In this document: positions 17,401 to 22,896 of the stretch, piece by piece
Layout: each line of letters starts with the position of its first letter
Position numbering within the stretch: position 1 is the stretch's first letter
Origin: Terriglobia bacterium
Lineage (GTDB): Bacteria; Acidobacteriota; Terriglobia; Terriglobales; Acidobacteriaceae
NCBI GenBank assembly: GCA_020073285.1
Contig: JAIQFM010000015.1
Coordinates: 1 to 39,693 of the forward strand
Direction of reading: 5' to 3'
Length of the DNA stretch: 39,693 bases
The notes under the pieces: generated by a model
What the model was told of the DNA's origin: nothing
The model's database searches: none
What the model saw: the letters and a program-made list of their open reading frames with translations, nothing else
Position numbers and translations under genes: made by a program

Positions 17401-17410
17401 CTAATCGCAT
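11474..17410 (-). CDS. Giant secreted protein: sortilin/BNR-type propeller with serial Ig-like modules
   Basis: A 1978-residue exported protein. Residues 1-23 form a signal peptide ending AFAQ. About 100-1060 hold many BNR/sortilin-like propeller blades, for example GSGEANNSADSYYG, STDRGANWT, DAGATWT, FFGNDGGIYR and GAHWAKLDG. About 1070-1800 hold Ig-like beta-sandwich modules of roughly 110 residues with recurring DFTMS, SFTLMPNS, GLPAGAG and STAAPGTYT. After these come two hydrophobic stretches near 1880-1925, then Ser-Ala-Cys and six glycines, then a short strand-rich tail ending ITLQVN. The form recalls large secreted proteins of Acidobacteria. It may be surface-bound through the C-terminal hydrophobic region. 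Function is unknown; binding or glycan-directed activity is possible. It is monocistronic, with 460 bp of non-coding repeats upstream. Confidence 0.85.
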   Translation of the reverse strand: MRLGVRLSLSFLSFLLCGSMAFAQGAKISAENPAENENDRPQERAKWFLRGRMVNGKPGAEQLHRAYNQKLNNRRLQGLARDQTTATQGATAAGTASPRPLFVPAPSGGAPWNFLGPAPTATSGLNTNPPNQQNYGPAVGRVTSVVVDQSDSTGNTVYLGGASGGVWKTTNAVSATRSCDSNGVCAAPVTWTPLTDGQATLTVGAIALQPGNTSLILAGSGEANNSADSYYGLGMLRSTDRGANWTLISSASCPTSNPACPSSGSVSFHGLGFTRIAFSTDNTTTLTTSTVVATTAAASGGLTVGAETAGSSARGIYYSIDAGATWTRANVSDGAASPDAGSANSVIYNPTQKKFYANLRYHGLYSSADGANWTRLANQPGAPTADLSLTACPSSPFSSTCSLYRAEMAIVPGRDEMYVWIYNAQETDIGIWQTKNGGLTWTAISTTGIDNCGDSTGCGVPPTGQGTYNITLAAVPEGDITDLYAGGVNEYKCRIIPGTGPGTNPTCASLPFLNLTHVYGCSPSGNAAHVHPDEHGIDFLGNDVTGAFVAAHPGFDPPIFFGNDGGIYRVAKGSLLTSGTCPPGTPQSQFDNLSNSAGFSMIQFVGFSHHATDPTTLVGGTQDNGSPAVSSASPSSGNWLSVNNGDGGFNAINPLSGNEWFTSNPAPLKANGGIQRCTSGISCTNQTFTAVVTQDKIGGDYSSFYTFFMLDPQASGRMLVGSCRVWRGNSDGTGSDWSVAGAGGNPLTFNLDTGVVASCGDPTLNPSTFMVNTIAAGGPCNGPCDPGIPLGSGTGGGSQVIWAGMEGIADSTNAATECTNGKPCGGQVWRTLAADSGTSSWSEVSGINNGVTAACTATSSACNINPNHYTISGIALDPSDSSGKTAFVTVMGFGVGHVFKTADAGAHWAKLDGDATTTGLPDAPADAVVIPPASAVATYPSLANVIYVGTDVGVFWSTGDGVWTEVGPSSGTGSLPNVTVTQLKIYNNPSDTHGMPLRLRASTYGRGIWEISIAPVPTFLMTIPSATVAALVGQTAVFNGTISLIDGYNYPISISCQPIGGASLPSIGCAPQTLTPSSGATSLTFSISAGDSAPTGNSGVNQFNFNIVAVGGDPSAITQQVGVTLNSVNDDFTMSALSPASASVTPGQTVNTSFTLLPNSSLSGTAVLTCSGLPAAAGPCAFAPSSPSLTAGQTTPTTVNLTIPTSTAAPGTYTVTVTASVTLSVGTVQHSQTLSLTIMPFTLVAPAAAAIVPAGAQAATSFSVTSASNAAAPVTMAFSCSAGLPAGAGPCSFSPAAPTIPPATTASVNVTIPTSLTTPVGTYTVTITATGGGSSQQTSATLTVLAAPDFTMSAIAPASQNVATGQTSNASFTLMPNSTLSGAVNFTCSGLPAGAGSCAFTPPLPSLAAEQTTATTVNLAVPMSTAAPGTYTITVTATVSTPSGTVQHAQTLSVTVIAPDFTMSVLSPASVTAGGGQSANASFTLMPNSVLSGAVVLNCIGLPTGAGPCAFTPASPSLTGGQTSATTVALAIPISTAAVGTYPITITATVPSSGVPHSQTLSLIVSASSFSLSSSGSISPNPAKPGQTLTANVTLTSSNYSGTVSLTCAIVDSTGNSVPGCATSVTSIPLTAASTPQSASVTITTTTSTPAKNYVVTVTARDTSGAASSVGFNYGVVDYAFTATTPTPVLPGASTSSALSITALNGFIGSVAVQCSVPTPFTCTLSPASPYNVPLTISPTATINVPATGTAGGTFSATLNSNDAAFVSLAHNQSVTVTVQDLNNPTACNSTSAPGTCDKTATVKAGGSATFNISTAGVAGFSGTVTFDPATGGGCTGLPSLSTCTFSPVSVTAGGTTTLTIQTTAPSVSQLHPPLGHRTAPLYALWLTMPGMMFALIGVSSVSERRHRKFLAWIALTFSISLLLAMSACGGGGGGSTTTPPIPKPGTPAGSYTITVTGVSGSGTTALMRSTQITLQVN
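12710..14030 (-). repeat. Serial Ig-like modules at DNA level
   Basis: Four modules of about 330 bp repeat within the giant gene. Their boundaries are marked by the recurrent codons for DFTMS near 14010, 13360 and 13025 and by related sequence between. Modules 1, 3 and 4 are closest in protein sequence; module 2 is more divergent. This points to internal tandem duplication and makes the locus prone to copy-number change or mis-assembly. Confidence 0.7.
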
Positions 17411-17494
17411 AATAGCTGACCACGGATAGACTTAGGGAATCGAGGAAGTATGTTGCCGGGCAGCTACTAAGTCAATCAAGAACGCGCCTTAAGG

Positions 17495-17535
17495 CAGTGG
17501 CCAGTGGTCAGTGGCCAATGGTGCCAGCGGCCAGC
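17495..17535. repeat. Degenerate heptamer array (CAGTGGC type)
   Basis: Consecutive 7-mers CAGTGGC and CAGTGGT alternate, then decay to CAATGGT and a 9-mer. Period seven is clear over about 35 bp. It belongs to the same class as arrays at 24133, 30857, 38234, 39143, 39353 and 39405. Confidence 0.75.
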
Positions 17536-17555
17536 ATTTTCGCGGCGAACCAGTT

Positions 17556-17719
17556 TAGAGCGGTTTCTGAGTTGGCGTGGCCGCAAAGAAATAACCCGAG
17601 ATCCTTCGACTCGGGTTTCCCGCGCACGACCACCCCAGCACGCGAAAGGCAGGCGTGCAGGGGACCCCGGTTACGAAAGCGCGCCTCAGGATGACATCAG
17701 GGTACGTCAGCTGTGGAAC
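17556..17719 (+). repeat. Dispersed intergenic element, copy 1
   Basis: Shares its ends with 39215-39348. A 30-bp block around 17595-17624 (contains GATCCTTCGACTCGGG) is identical between copies, and so is most of the last ~35 bp (CTCAGGATGACATCAGGG onward). The middle differs in sequence and is about 30 bp longer here. The block CCGAG-9 nt-CTCGG is a small hairpin, and ATCCT at one side pairs with AGGAT at the other. Confidence 0.85.
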
Positions 17720-17739
17720 CGATCTAGCCGCTGATTAAC

Positions 17740-17790
17740 GCGGATGTACGCTGATCATTTCAGAATCTGCGTTCCTCAGCGTTCATCCGC
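17740..17790. repeat. 15-bp inverted repeat with 21-nt loop
   Basis: Arms 17740-17754 and 17776-17790 match at 14 of 15 positions (GCGGATG-A/T-ACGCTGA). It lies about 80 bp beyond the ABC ATPase stop and could end that transcript, although it has no T-tract. It resembles common word-like intergenic repeats. Confidence 0.6.
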
Positions 17791-17870
17791 GGCTAATCTC
17801 CGGCCCGCTGGGCTAGGCGTAGAAGACCGCGGCAGTGGTGTCGGCCGAACTGAAGGTGAAGGACGCGAAA

Positions 17871-18662
17871 TTAGTCTTCCAGCACCGGCATTTGTTTGAG
17901 GACCTCCTCAGCGCGGGGGCGATTGCTGAGGAATTCGTCGCGACGGATCTTGCCGTCGCGGAAGAACAGATTGCGCTTGGCGAACTGCGCGATGTCCGGC
18001 TCATGCGTGACCAGCACGATGGTGAGACCGCGCTCTTCGTTGAGACGCTGAAAGATGTCCATGATCTCGACCGCGGTGCGGCTGTCGAGATTGCCGGTGG
18101 GCTCGTCGGCGAGCAGGATGGTGGGCAGATTGACGAGCGCGCGCGCAATCGCAACCCGCTGTTGCTGGCCGCCGGAAAGCTGGGAAGGGAAGTGTTCGGC
18201 GCGATCGGCGAGGCCGACCTGCTTGAGCGCAGCGACGGCGCGGCGCGTGGCTTCCTCGCGCGGGATGCGGGCGTAGTGGGTCGGCAACTCGACGTTTTCC
18301 ATGGCGGTGGTGCGGGAAAGCAAGTTGAAGCCCTGGAACACGAAGCCAATCTTGCGATTGCGGATGGCCGCCAGATCGCGCTTGCTGAGGGTGGAGACAT
18401 CGGTACCTTCGAGCAGATAACGCCCGCTGCTGGGGCGGTCAAGGCAGCCGAGGATGTTCATGAAGGTGGACTTGCCGCCGCCGCTGGCGCCCATGACGGC
18501 GACGAACTCGCCGGCAGCGATCTGCACCGACACGCCACGCAGCGCATGGACGCGGGTTTCGCCAAGTTCGTAGTATTTGTGGACGTCCTCGACGTCAATG
18601 ACGGCAGTGGTGGCGGCGGGACTAGACGTCGTCGATGTTGAGGAGCCAGCGGTGATTGCCAT
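17871..18662 (-). CDS. ABC transporter ATP-binding protein (MacB/LolD type)
   Basis: A 263-residue ATPase that would power a MacB- or LolD-like exporter. Residues 1-22 are a low-complexity Ser/Thr/Ala lead. The nucleotide-binding domain has Walker [10 protein letters not shown] (about 57-65), the Q-loop in FQGFNLL, signature LSGGQQQR, Walker [13 protein letters not shown], and the switch His in VTHEPD. The [16 protein letters not shown] start is typical of the MacB ATPase group. The adaptor gene lies upstream on the same strand, 335 bp away across a repeat cluster. The permease that normally follows is absent; the next 460 bp hold only repeats. The ATPase may pair with a permease encoded elsewhere, or the system is truncated. 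Confidence 0.9.
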   Translation of the reverse strand: MAITAGSSTSTTSSPAATTAVIDVEDVHKYYELGETRVHALRGVSVQIAAGEFVAVMGASGGGKSTFMNILGCLDRPSSGRYLLEGTDVSTLSKRDLAAIRNRKIGFVFQGFNLLSRTTAMENVELPTHYARIPREEATRRAVAALKQVGLADRAEHFPSQLSGGQQQRVAIARALVNLPTILLADEPTGNLDSRTAVEIMDIFQRLNEERGLTIVLVTHEPDIAQFAKRNLFFRDGKIRRDEFLSNRPRAEEVLKQMPVLED

Positions 18663-18694
18663 GGAAGTCTAAGGTTTTACTTTAACAACCTGTC

Positions 18695-18828
18695 GTCCCT
18701 GCGGGACTCAGAACGCTGCACTTCCGAGTCTGTGTCAAAACTTCAGTCGTGCCTACGGCACTAGAAGATTTTTCCCACTATGACCCGCCGCTGAAGCGGC
18801 GGGCTATTGTCATTCGCCCCGCCGGGGC
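18695..18828. repeat. Cluster of four short palindromes
   Basis: Perfect hairpins occur at 18695-18707 (GTCCC-TGC-GGGAC), 18749-18761 (GTGCC-TAC-GGCAC), 18784-18803 (8-bp stem CCCGCCGC with TGAA loop) and 18816-18828 (GCCCC-GCC-GGGGC). Spacing is 20-45 bp. The regular build suggests one composite mobile-type palindromic unit rather than independent sites. Confidence 0.8.
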
Positions 18829-18937
18829 TGCGATGTCGCGGTTTCGCACCACCGGCAATCATGACAGACCGTTTCTCATAGGGGCTGCGATGTCGCGGTT
18901 TCGCACCACCGGCAATTATGACAGACCGTTTTTCATG
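18824..18937. repeat. 57-bp tandem duplication, two copies
   Basis: Copies at 18824-18880 and 18881-18937 differ at only a few positions. Each starts GGGGCTGCGATG, so copy 1 begins in the right arm of the last palindrome and copy 2 repeats that arm without its partner. Confidence 0.9.
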
Positions 18938-18997
18938 CAGACTCTTCCGTGCTGGGCTACCAGCGTCTCGCCGCTGCGGGACTGCGGTCAGACTGCT

Positions 18998-20539
18998 TTA
19001 CCGGCCCGGCGGACGGCCGCCCATCGGACCGCTGGTCCCCGGTCGCGACCCGCTCTTGCTGGCGCCAATGACCAGCTCGTCGCCTTCGTTCAGCTCGCCA
19101 TGCAGAACCTGCACGACTTCGGTGACGGTGTGATCGGTGATGCCGGTGCGCACCTGAACCGGCTTCAGGGTTTTGTCGGGCAACTGCTTCCAGACAATGG
19201 CGACATCCGTGGGCGGACCCTGGCGCGTGCTCATGCCGTCGCCGGGCCGCTCGCCGCCTTGTCCGGCACGATAGGCGCCGCCGGTAGCTGGACCGGCGCT
19301 ACGAGTGGCGCCTGGTGCAGCTTGGACGCCGCGCATGCCGGGCGCACGCGACTTGCCCTGCACCTGGGCTGGTTGCTGCGCGGGCGCGCCGGGTTGCACT
19401 TGAGCCTGAGCTGGTGGCGCTTGTCCTTGCGGTGCTTGCGCCGGCTGTCCTTCAGTTTGCGATTGGCGGCCGGCTTGGCGACGCCCACCACCGGCCTCGA
19501 TGCCGTTCTCCTTCAACACGGCACGCAGCTCTTCCGGCTTCATGTCCGGGGTGTAGCGCAGCGCGCCGTTGGGAAGTTTCACGACGTCATGCGCGCTGGC
19601 CACCGGAATGGTGACGTAAGCTGTCATGCCGGGAAAGAGCTTGAGCTCGGGGTTGTCGAAATCAATGATGGTGTCGTAGGTGACGACGTTCTGCACCGTC
19701 GTCGGGTTCATGCGGACCTGCGACACGGCCCCGTTGAAGGTCTCGCGCGGGAAGGCGTCCACCTTGAACCAGACTTTTTGCCCGACGCGAATCTGGCCGA
19801 CGTCGCTTTCGTCGGTCTTGGTGTAGACCTGCATTTTGGTGAGGTCTTGCGCGATGGTGAACAGGGTGGGCGCCTGCAGCGAGGCCGCCACGGTCTGGCC
19901 AACGTCAATGGCGCGGTTGACCACGGTGCCGTCAATGGGGGCGAAGATATAGGTGTGGTCGAGATTGGTTTGGGCGACGGAAACCGCGGCCTTGCGCTGC
20001 TCGACCTGGGCGGCGGCCTGCGTGACCTGGGCATCGGCAGCGGAGACAGCGGCGACGGCGGAGTCGTAATTGGCCTTGGCAAGATCGAGTTGTTGCTGGC
20101 TCATGACGCCCTGCCTGGTGAGGCCAAGAGTACGGTCGTAGTCAGCTTTGGTCTGCTCCAGCGCAGCCTTGGCTTTCTCCAGGTTGGCTTTCGCGGAAGC
20201 CACGTTGGCCTTGGCGTTTTCGTAGTCGGCCTTGGCCTGCAACAGGGCGCCCTGGAAGAGCGAGGGCTCGATCTCCGCGATTAACTGGTTCTTCTTCACC
20301 TTGGAATTGAAGTCGGCGTGCAGCTTGTAGATGTTGCCGGAAACCTGGGAGCCGACCTGGACGGAGGTGACGGCGTTGATGGTACCGGTGGCGTCGACTA
20401 CTTCGCGAATATCGCCGTGCTCGACCTTGGCGATGAAGTACTGCGTCTTGTCCTTGCGATTGAGGCCGAAAGCGGCGAACAGCGCCACCGCGATCAGCAG
20501 CGCGGCCACAATCGTCCATTTGTTCTTCAGTATGCGCAC
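18998..20539 (-). CDS. MacA/HlyD-family periplasmic adaptor protein
   Basis: A 513-residue membrane-fusion protein that links an inner-membrane exporter to an outer-membrane channel. A single membrane anchor lies at about 8-28. The N-terminal lipoyl half-motif follows (VDATGTINAVTSVQVGSQVSG, about 49-69), then a long alpha-helical hairpin rich in Ala, Lys and Gln (about 95-190), the second lipoyl half (YIFAPIDGTVVNRAIDVGQTV, about 196-216), and beta-barrel domains to about 345. An unusual Pro/Gln/Gly-rich insert of roughly 85 residues (about 375-455) precedes the last domain (VRTGITDHTVTEVVQ). The tail is Gly/Pro/Arg-rich. It heads the group that includes the ATPase. No outer-membrane factor is nearby. 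Confidence 0.9.
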   Translation of the reverse strand: MRILKNKWTIVAALLIAVALFAAFGLNRKDKTQYFIAKVEHGDIREVVDATGTINAVTSVQVGSQVSGNIYKLHADFNSKVKKNQLIAEIEPSLFQGALLQAKADYENAKANVASAKANLEKAKAALEQTKADYDRTLGLTRQGVMSQQQLDLAKANYDSAVAAVSAADAQVTQAAAQVEQRKAAVSVAQTNLDHTYIFAPIDGTVVNRAIDVGQTVAASLQAPTLFTIAQDLTKMQVYTKTDESDVGQIRVGQKVWFKVDAFPRETFNGAVSQVRMNPTTVQNVVTYDTIIDFDNPELKLFPGMTAYVTIPVASAHDVVKLPNGALRYTPDMKPEELRAVLKENGIEAGGGRRQAGRQSQTEGQPAQAPQGQAPPAQAQVQPGAPAQQPAQVQGKSRAPGMRGVQAAPGATRSAGPATGGAYRAGQGGERPGDGMSTRQGPPTDVAIVWKQLPDKTLKPVQVRTGITDHTVTEVVQVLHGELNEGDELVIGASKSGSRPGTSGPMGGRPPGR

Positions 20540-20703
20540 AAAGTAAACGGCCTTTCTGGGCTAAGTATAAGGGCGACAGGACTACCCTAAAGTCTAACTG
20601 CCGCGGCAGCAGCCGCGCTAACCGATTTACAAAAGATTACACCCGCCTCCCTTGCGGCCGAAGGGCGAAGCGGGGCGCAAGCGGGCAAGCGCGGCGGTCG
20701 CGT

Positions 20704-20709
20704 TACAAT
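20704..20709 (+). promoter_or_regulatory. Possible -10 element for modA
   Basis: TACAAT lies 37 bp before the modA ATG in the 207-bp divergent gap with the adaptor gene. No convincing -35 was found. The same hexamer occurs before modC (22999) and before the SYLF gene (37509). Confidence 0.35.
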
Positions 20710-20746
20710 CCCTTCTCCATTTGACGCGGGTTGGGCTGAATAGTCT

Positions 20747-21553
20747 ATGACACGTATCCCAAGAGAGCCATGTCGATCGGTCTATCGGTCTCTCAGTGTC
20801 ATGTGGCTGATGATCGTCTGCGCCAGCGGCGCTTTGCAGGCGCAGAGCACTTTGACGGTGGCGGCGGCGGCGAACTTGCAGCCGGCGCTCAGCGAAATCG
20901 CGGCCAAGTTCGAGAAGCAAGGCGGAACGCATGTTGCGCTGGTATTCGGATCGTCCGGCAACCTGACGACGCAGATCGAACACGGCGCGCCCTACGATGT
21001 ATTTCTCTCGGCCGACATGTCATATCCGGAGCGGCTGGCAAGCGAAGGTCTGGGAATGCGCGAATGGTTGCGCCGCTACGCCGTGGGCAAGCTGGTGCTG
21101 TGGGTGAAAAAGGATTCGCACATCGATCTGGGCCGACTCGGCGAGCGTGTGCTGCTCGAACCTGCCGTCCGCAAGATCGCAATCGCCAACCCGGTGCACG
21201 CACCGTATGGGGTCGCAGCGATGGCGTACCTGAAAAGCGCGAACCTTCGCGACCAGGTCAACGACAAGCTGGTGTTGGGCGAAGACGTCGCGCAGGCCGC
21301 CCAGTTCGTAATCTCCGGCAACGCGCAGGTCGGCGTTATCCCGCTGTCATTGGCCCTCGCACCCAAGATGGTTGAAGTCGGCACGTATTATGCCCTTACT
21401 AAGAATGCGCCGACCGTTGAGCAAGGTGCGATCGTCCTAAGCAAGGCCGCTGACAAGTCCGCCGCCGCGAAATTTCTCGAGTTCATGAGATCGTCGGATG
21501 CCGTCGCGATCCTGCAGCGCTACGGTTATGACGTGCCCGAGGCAAAACCATGA
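20747..21553 (+). CDS. modA: Molybdate ABC transporter substrate-binding protein
   Basis: The periplasmic protein that captures molybdate (or tungstate) for the ModB-ModC channel. A signal peptide ends near LQAQS. The mature start TLTVAAAANLQPALSEIAAKFE, the GSSGNLTTQI loop and YDVFLSAD match ModA, as do APYGVAAM and the ending ILQRYGYDVP. Length is 268 residues. ATG 20747 gives an Arg-rich n-region, but no ribosome site is seen. Codons after it run through an octamer array (20772-20803), so ATG 20801 is an alternative start. The stop overlaps modB by four bases (ATGA). Confidence 0.93.
   Translation: MTRIPREPCRSVYRSLSVMWLMIVCASGALQAQSTLTVAAAANLQPALSEIAAKFEKQGGTHVALVFGSSGNLTTQIEHGAPYDVFLSADMSYPERLASEGLGMREWLRRYAVGKLVLWVKKDSHIDLGRLGERVLLEPAVRKIAIANPVHAPYGVAAMAYLKSANLRDQVNDKLVLGEDVAQAAQFVISGNAQVGVIPLSLALAPKMVEVGTYYALTKNAPTVEQGAIVLSKAADKSAAAKFLEFMRSSDAVAILQRYGYDVPEAKP
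20772..20803. repeat. Degenerate octamer array at the modA 5' end
   Basis: GTCGATCG, GTCTATCG and GTCTCTCA follow one another in period eight, then GTGTCATG. It lies inside the annotated N-terminus of modA and resembles the heptamer arrays elsewhere. Confidence 0.5.
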
Positions 21554-22224
21554 ATTGGCAAGCGTTCGCGCTGACCGGGCAACTGGCGGTGATCGTGGCC
21601 ACGGTGCTGGTCATCCTTGGCCTGCCGATCGCCTACTGGATCACGTACTCGCGCTGGCGCTGGAAATTCCTGATTGAAGCGGTAGTGTCGGTTCCGCTGG
21701 TGTTACCGCCGACGGTGCTCGGCTATTACCTGCTGGTGCTGTTTGGAAATACCGTCTGGTTCGGACGATGGTACGAATCGCTGACCGGGCACACGCTGGC
21801 GTTCACCTTCAGCGGACTGGTGATCGGCTCCATTCTCTACAGCCTTCCGTTTGCGGTGCAGCCGTTCGCGGCCTCGTTCGCGGCGGTGGACAGGCGGCTG
21901 CTGGCGGCGTCGGCGACGCTGGGCGCGTCGGCGTGGCGAACGTTCTGGCGGGTGATTCTGCCCCTGTCGGTGCCGGGCCTGGTGACCGGGGTGGCGCTGA
22001 GCTTTGCCCATACCGTGGGCGAGTTTGGGGTGGTGCTGATGATCGGCGGCAACATTCCGGGCGTGACGCGCACGGTGTCGATCGACATCTACGACCGGGT
22101 GCAGGCGGCGGAGTTCGCGCAGGCGGGACAAACCGCGCTGCTGCTGCTGGTTTTCTCCTTCGTCGTGCTCTCGCTGGTGTACGCGCTCAACCGCAAGGTG
22201 TGGGCGGCATGGCCGTTTCGCTGA
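21550..22224 (+). CDS. modB: Molybdate ABC transporter permease
   Basis: The inner-membrane channel of the molybdate importer, 224 residues with five or so hydrophobic spans. VPLVLPPTVLGYYLLVLFG (near 48-66) is the classic ModB/CysT segment. The ATPase-coupling EAA-type loop appears as AAVDRRLLAASATLGASAWRTF, and GEFGVVLMIGGNIPG is the conserved ModB stretch after it. The start overlaps the modA stop, so the two are translationally coupled. The stop TGA is directly followed by the reverse stop of the DedA-like gene, forming TGATCA. Confidence 0.95.
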   Translation: MNWQAFALTGQLAVIVATVLVILGLPIAYWITYSRWRWKFLIEAVVSVPLVLPPTVLGYYLLVLFGNTVWFGRWYESLTGHTLAFTFSGLVIGSILYSLPFAVQPFAASFAAVDRRLLAASATLGASAWRTFWRVILPLSVPGLVTGVALSFAHTVGEFGVVLMIGGNIPGVTRTVSIDIYDRVQAAEFAQAGQTALLLLVFSFVVLSLVYALNRKVWAAWPFR

Positions 22225-22896
22225 TCAGAGGTTGGGCGCCGCCTGCTTGTCCCGCGCTTCCTGCTGCGCGCGTTCCACCTGACGTCCAATGTCGTTCCAG
22301 GTGGCGACGGCGACGATGGCCAGCAACACCAGCGCGGCGGTGATTCCCAGGGTGATGGCCAGATAGCGGTCCGGATGCCGGAGTACACGAATGATGTGCC
22401 GGCTGTAGTGCGACGCGATCCAGGCAACCAGCGAGTAGCGGAAGGCGCGGCCGGCGACTACCGCCGTCATGTATTTGCGAATGGGAAATTTCAGCGCCCC
22501 GGCCGCTACGAAAAACGGCGAACTGGGAAACGGCGGCGGTGCGATGACCGCGATCACCACCGCAGCCACGCCCCAGCGCTGCAGCATGGCGTTGACGCGG
22601 GCGACGCGTTTCTCACCCAGCTTGCTTTGCAGCCATCCCATGCCCGCTTTGCTCGCCATCCGGTACATCAGGTATGCGCCGATGACCGAACCTACGGTGC
22701 TCATCAAGGCGTAGAACCACCATAGGTCGCGATGGCGCGCCGCCAGCAGGGCGTTGAAGATGTCCAGGCTGCCCAAGGTCGGGATGAGCGAGCTGTCAAC
22801 GACGCCGAGGACCAGCAGACCCGGGCCGCCCCAGCGGCGCAGGGTGGTCCAGAGAGATGCCAAGACGAAAATCTGTCTGTGGTGAGGGACCGGCAT
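22225..22896 (-). CDS. DedA/VTT-domain membrane protein
   Basis: A 223-residue polytopic protein of the DedA/SNARE-associated (VTT) group, a family linked to lipid scrambling and membrane homeostasis. The N-terminal re-entrant segment LGVVDSSLIPTLGSLD and the central FPSSPFFVAAGALKFPIRKYM with GRAFRYSLVAW match this group. One or two further spans lie near 165-205. It lies in the opposite direction between modB and modC, with no gap to modB. There is no evident link to molybdate; it looks inserted into, or retained inside, the mod locus. Confidence 0.85.
   Translation of the reverse strand: MPVPHHRQIFVLASLWTTLRRWGGPGLLVLGVVDSSLIPTLGSLDIFNALLAARHRDLWWFYALMSTVGSVIGAYLMYRMASKAGMGWLQSKLGEKRVARVNAMLQRWGVAAVVIAVIAPPPFPSSPFFVAAGALKFPIRKYMTAVVAGRAFRYSLVAWIASHYSRHIIRVLRHPDRYLAITLGITAALVLLAIVAVATWNDIGRQVERAQQEARDKQAAPNL

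Larger units (their letters stand above)
17411..17870. other. 460-bp gene-free stretch holding three repeat types
   Basis: No gene is supported here. From left to right it holds the upstream region of the giant gene, a heptamer array (17495-17535), a dispersed element (17556-17719), an inverted repeat (17740-17790), then about 80 bp up to the ABC ATPase stop. No ribosome-binding site or clear promoter was seen for the giant gene. Confidence 0.7.
18663..18997. other. 335-bp gap between adaptor and ATPase genes, filled with palindromes
   Basis: No gene is supported. The stretch carries four short hairpins (18695-18828) and a 57-bp tandem duplication (18824-18937). Both flanking genes run leftward, so any joint transcript would pass through these hairpins. 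Confidence 0.75.

Noticed and set aside
18749..20284. Long open frame of about 511 codons opposite the adaptor gene
   Set aside because: It is the antisense of a clear MacA/HlyD gene; its composition is Leu/Gly/Asp-rich with no recognisable domain, and GC-rich codon bias explains the lack of stops.
20540..20746. Molybdenum-cofactor riboswitch before modA
   Set aside because: The region holds only a small GCCGCGGC-type palindrome and lacks the conserved Moco RNA core.
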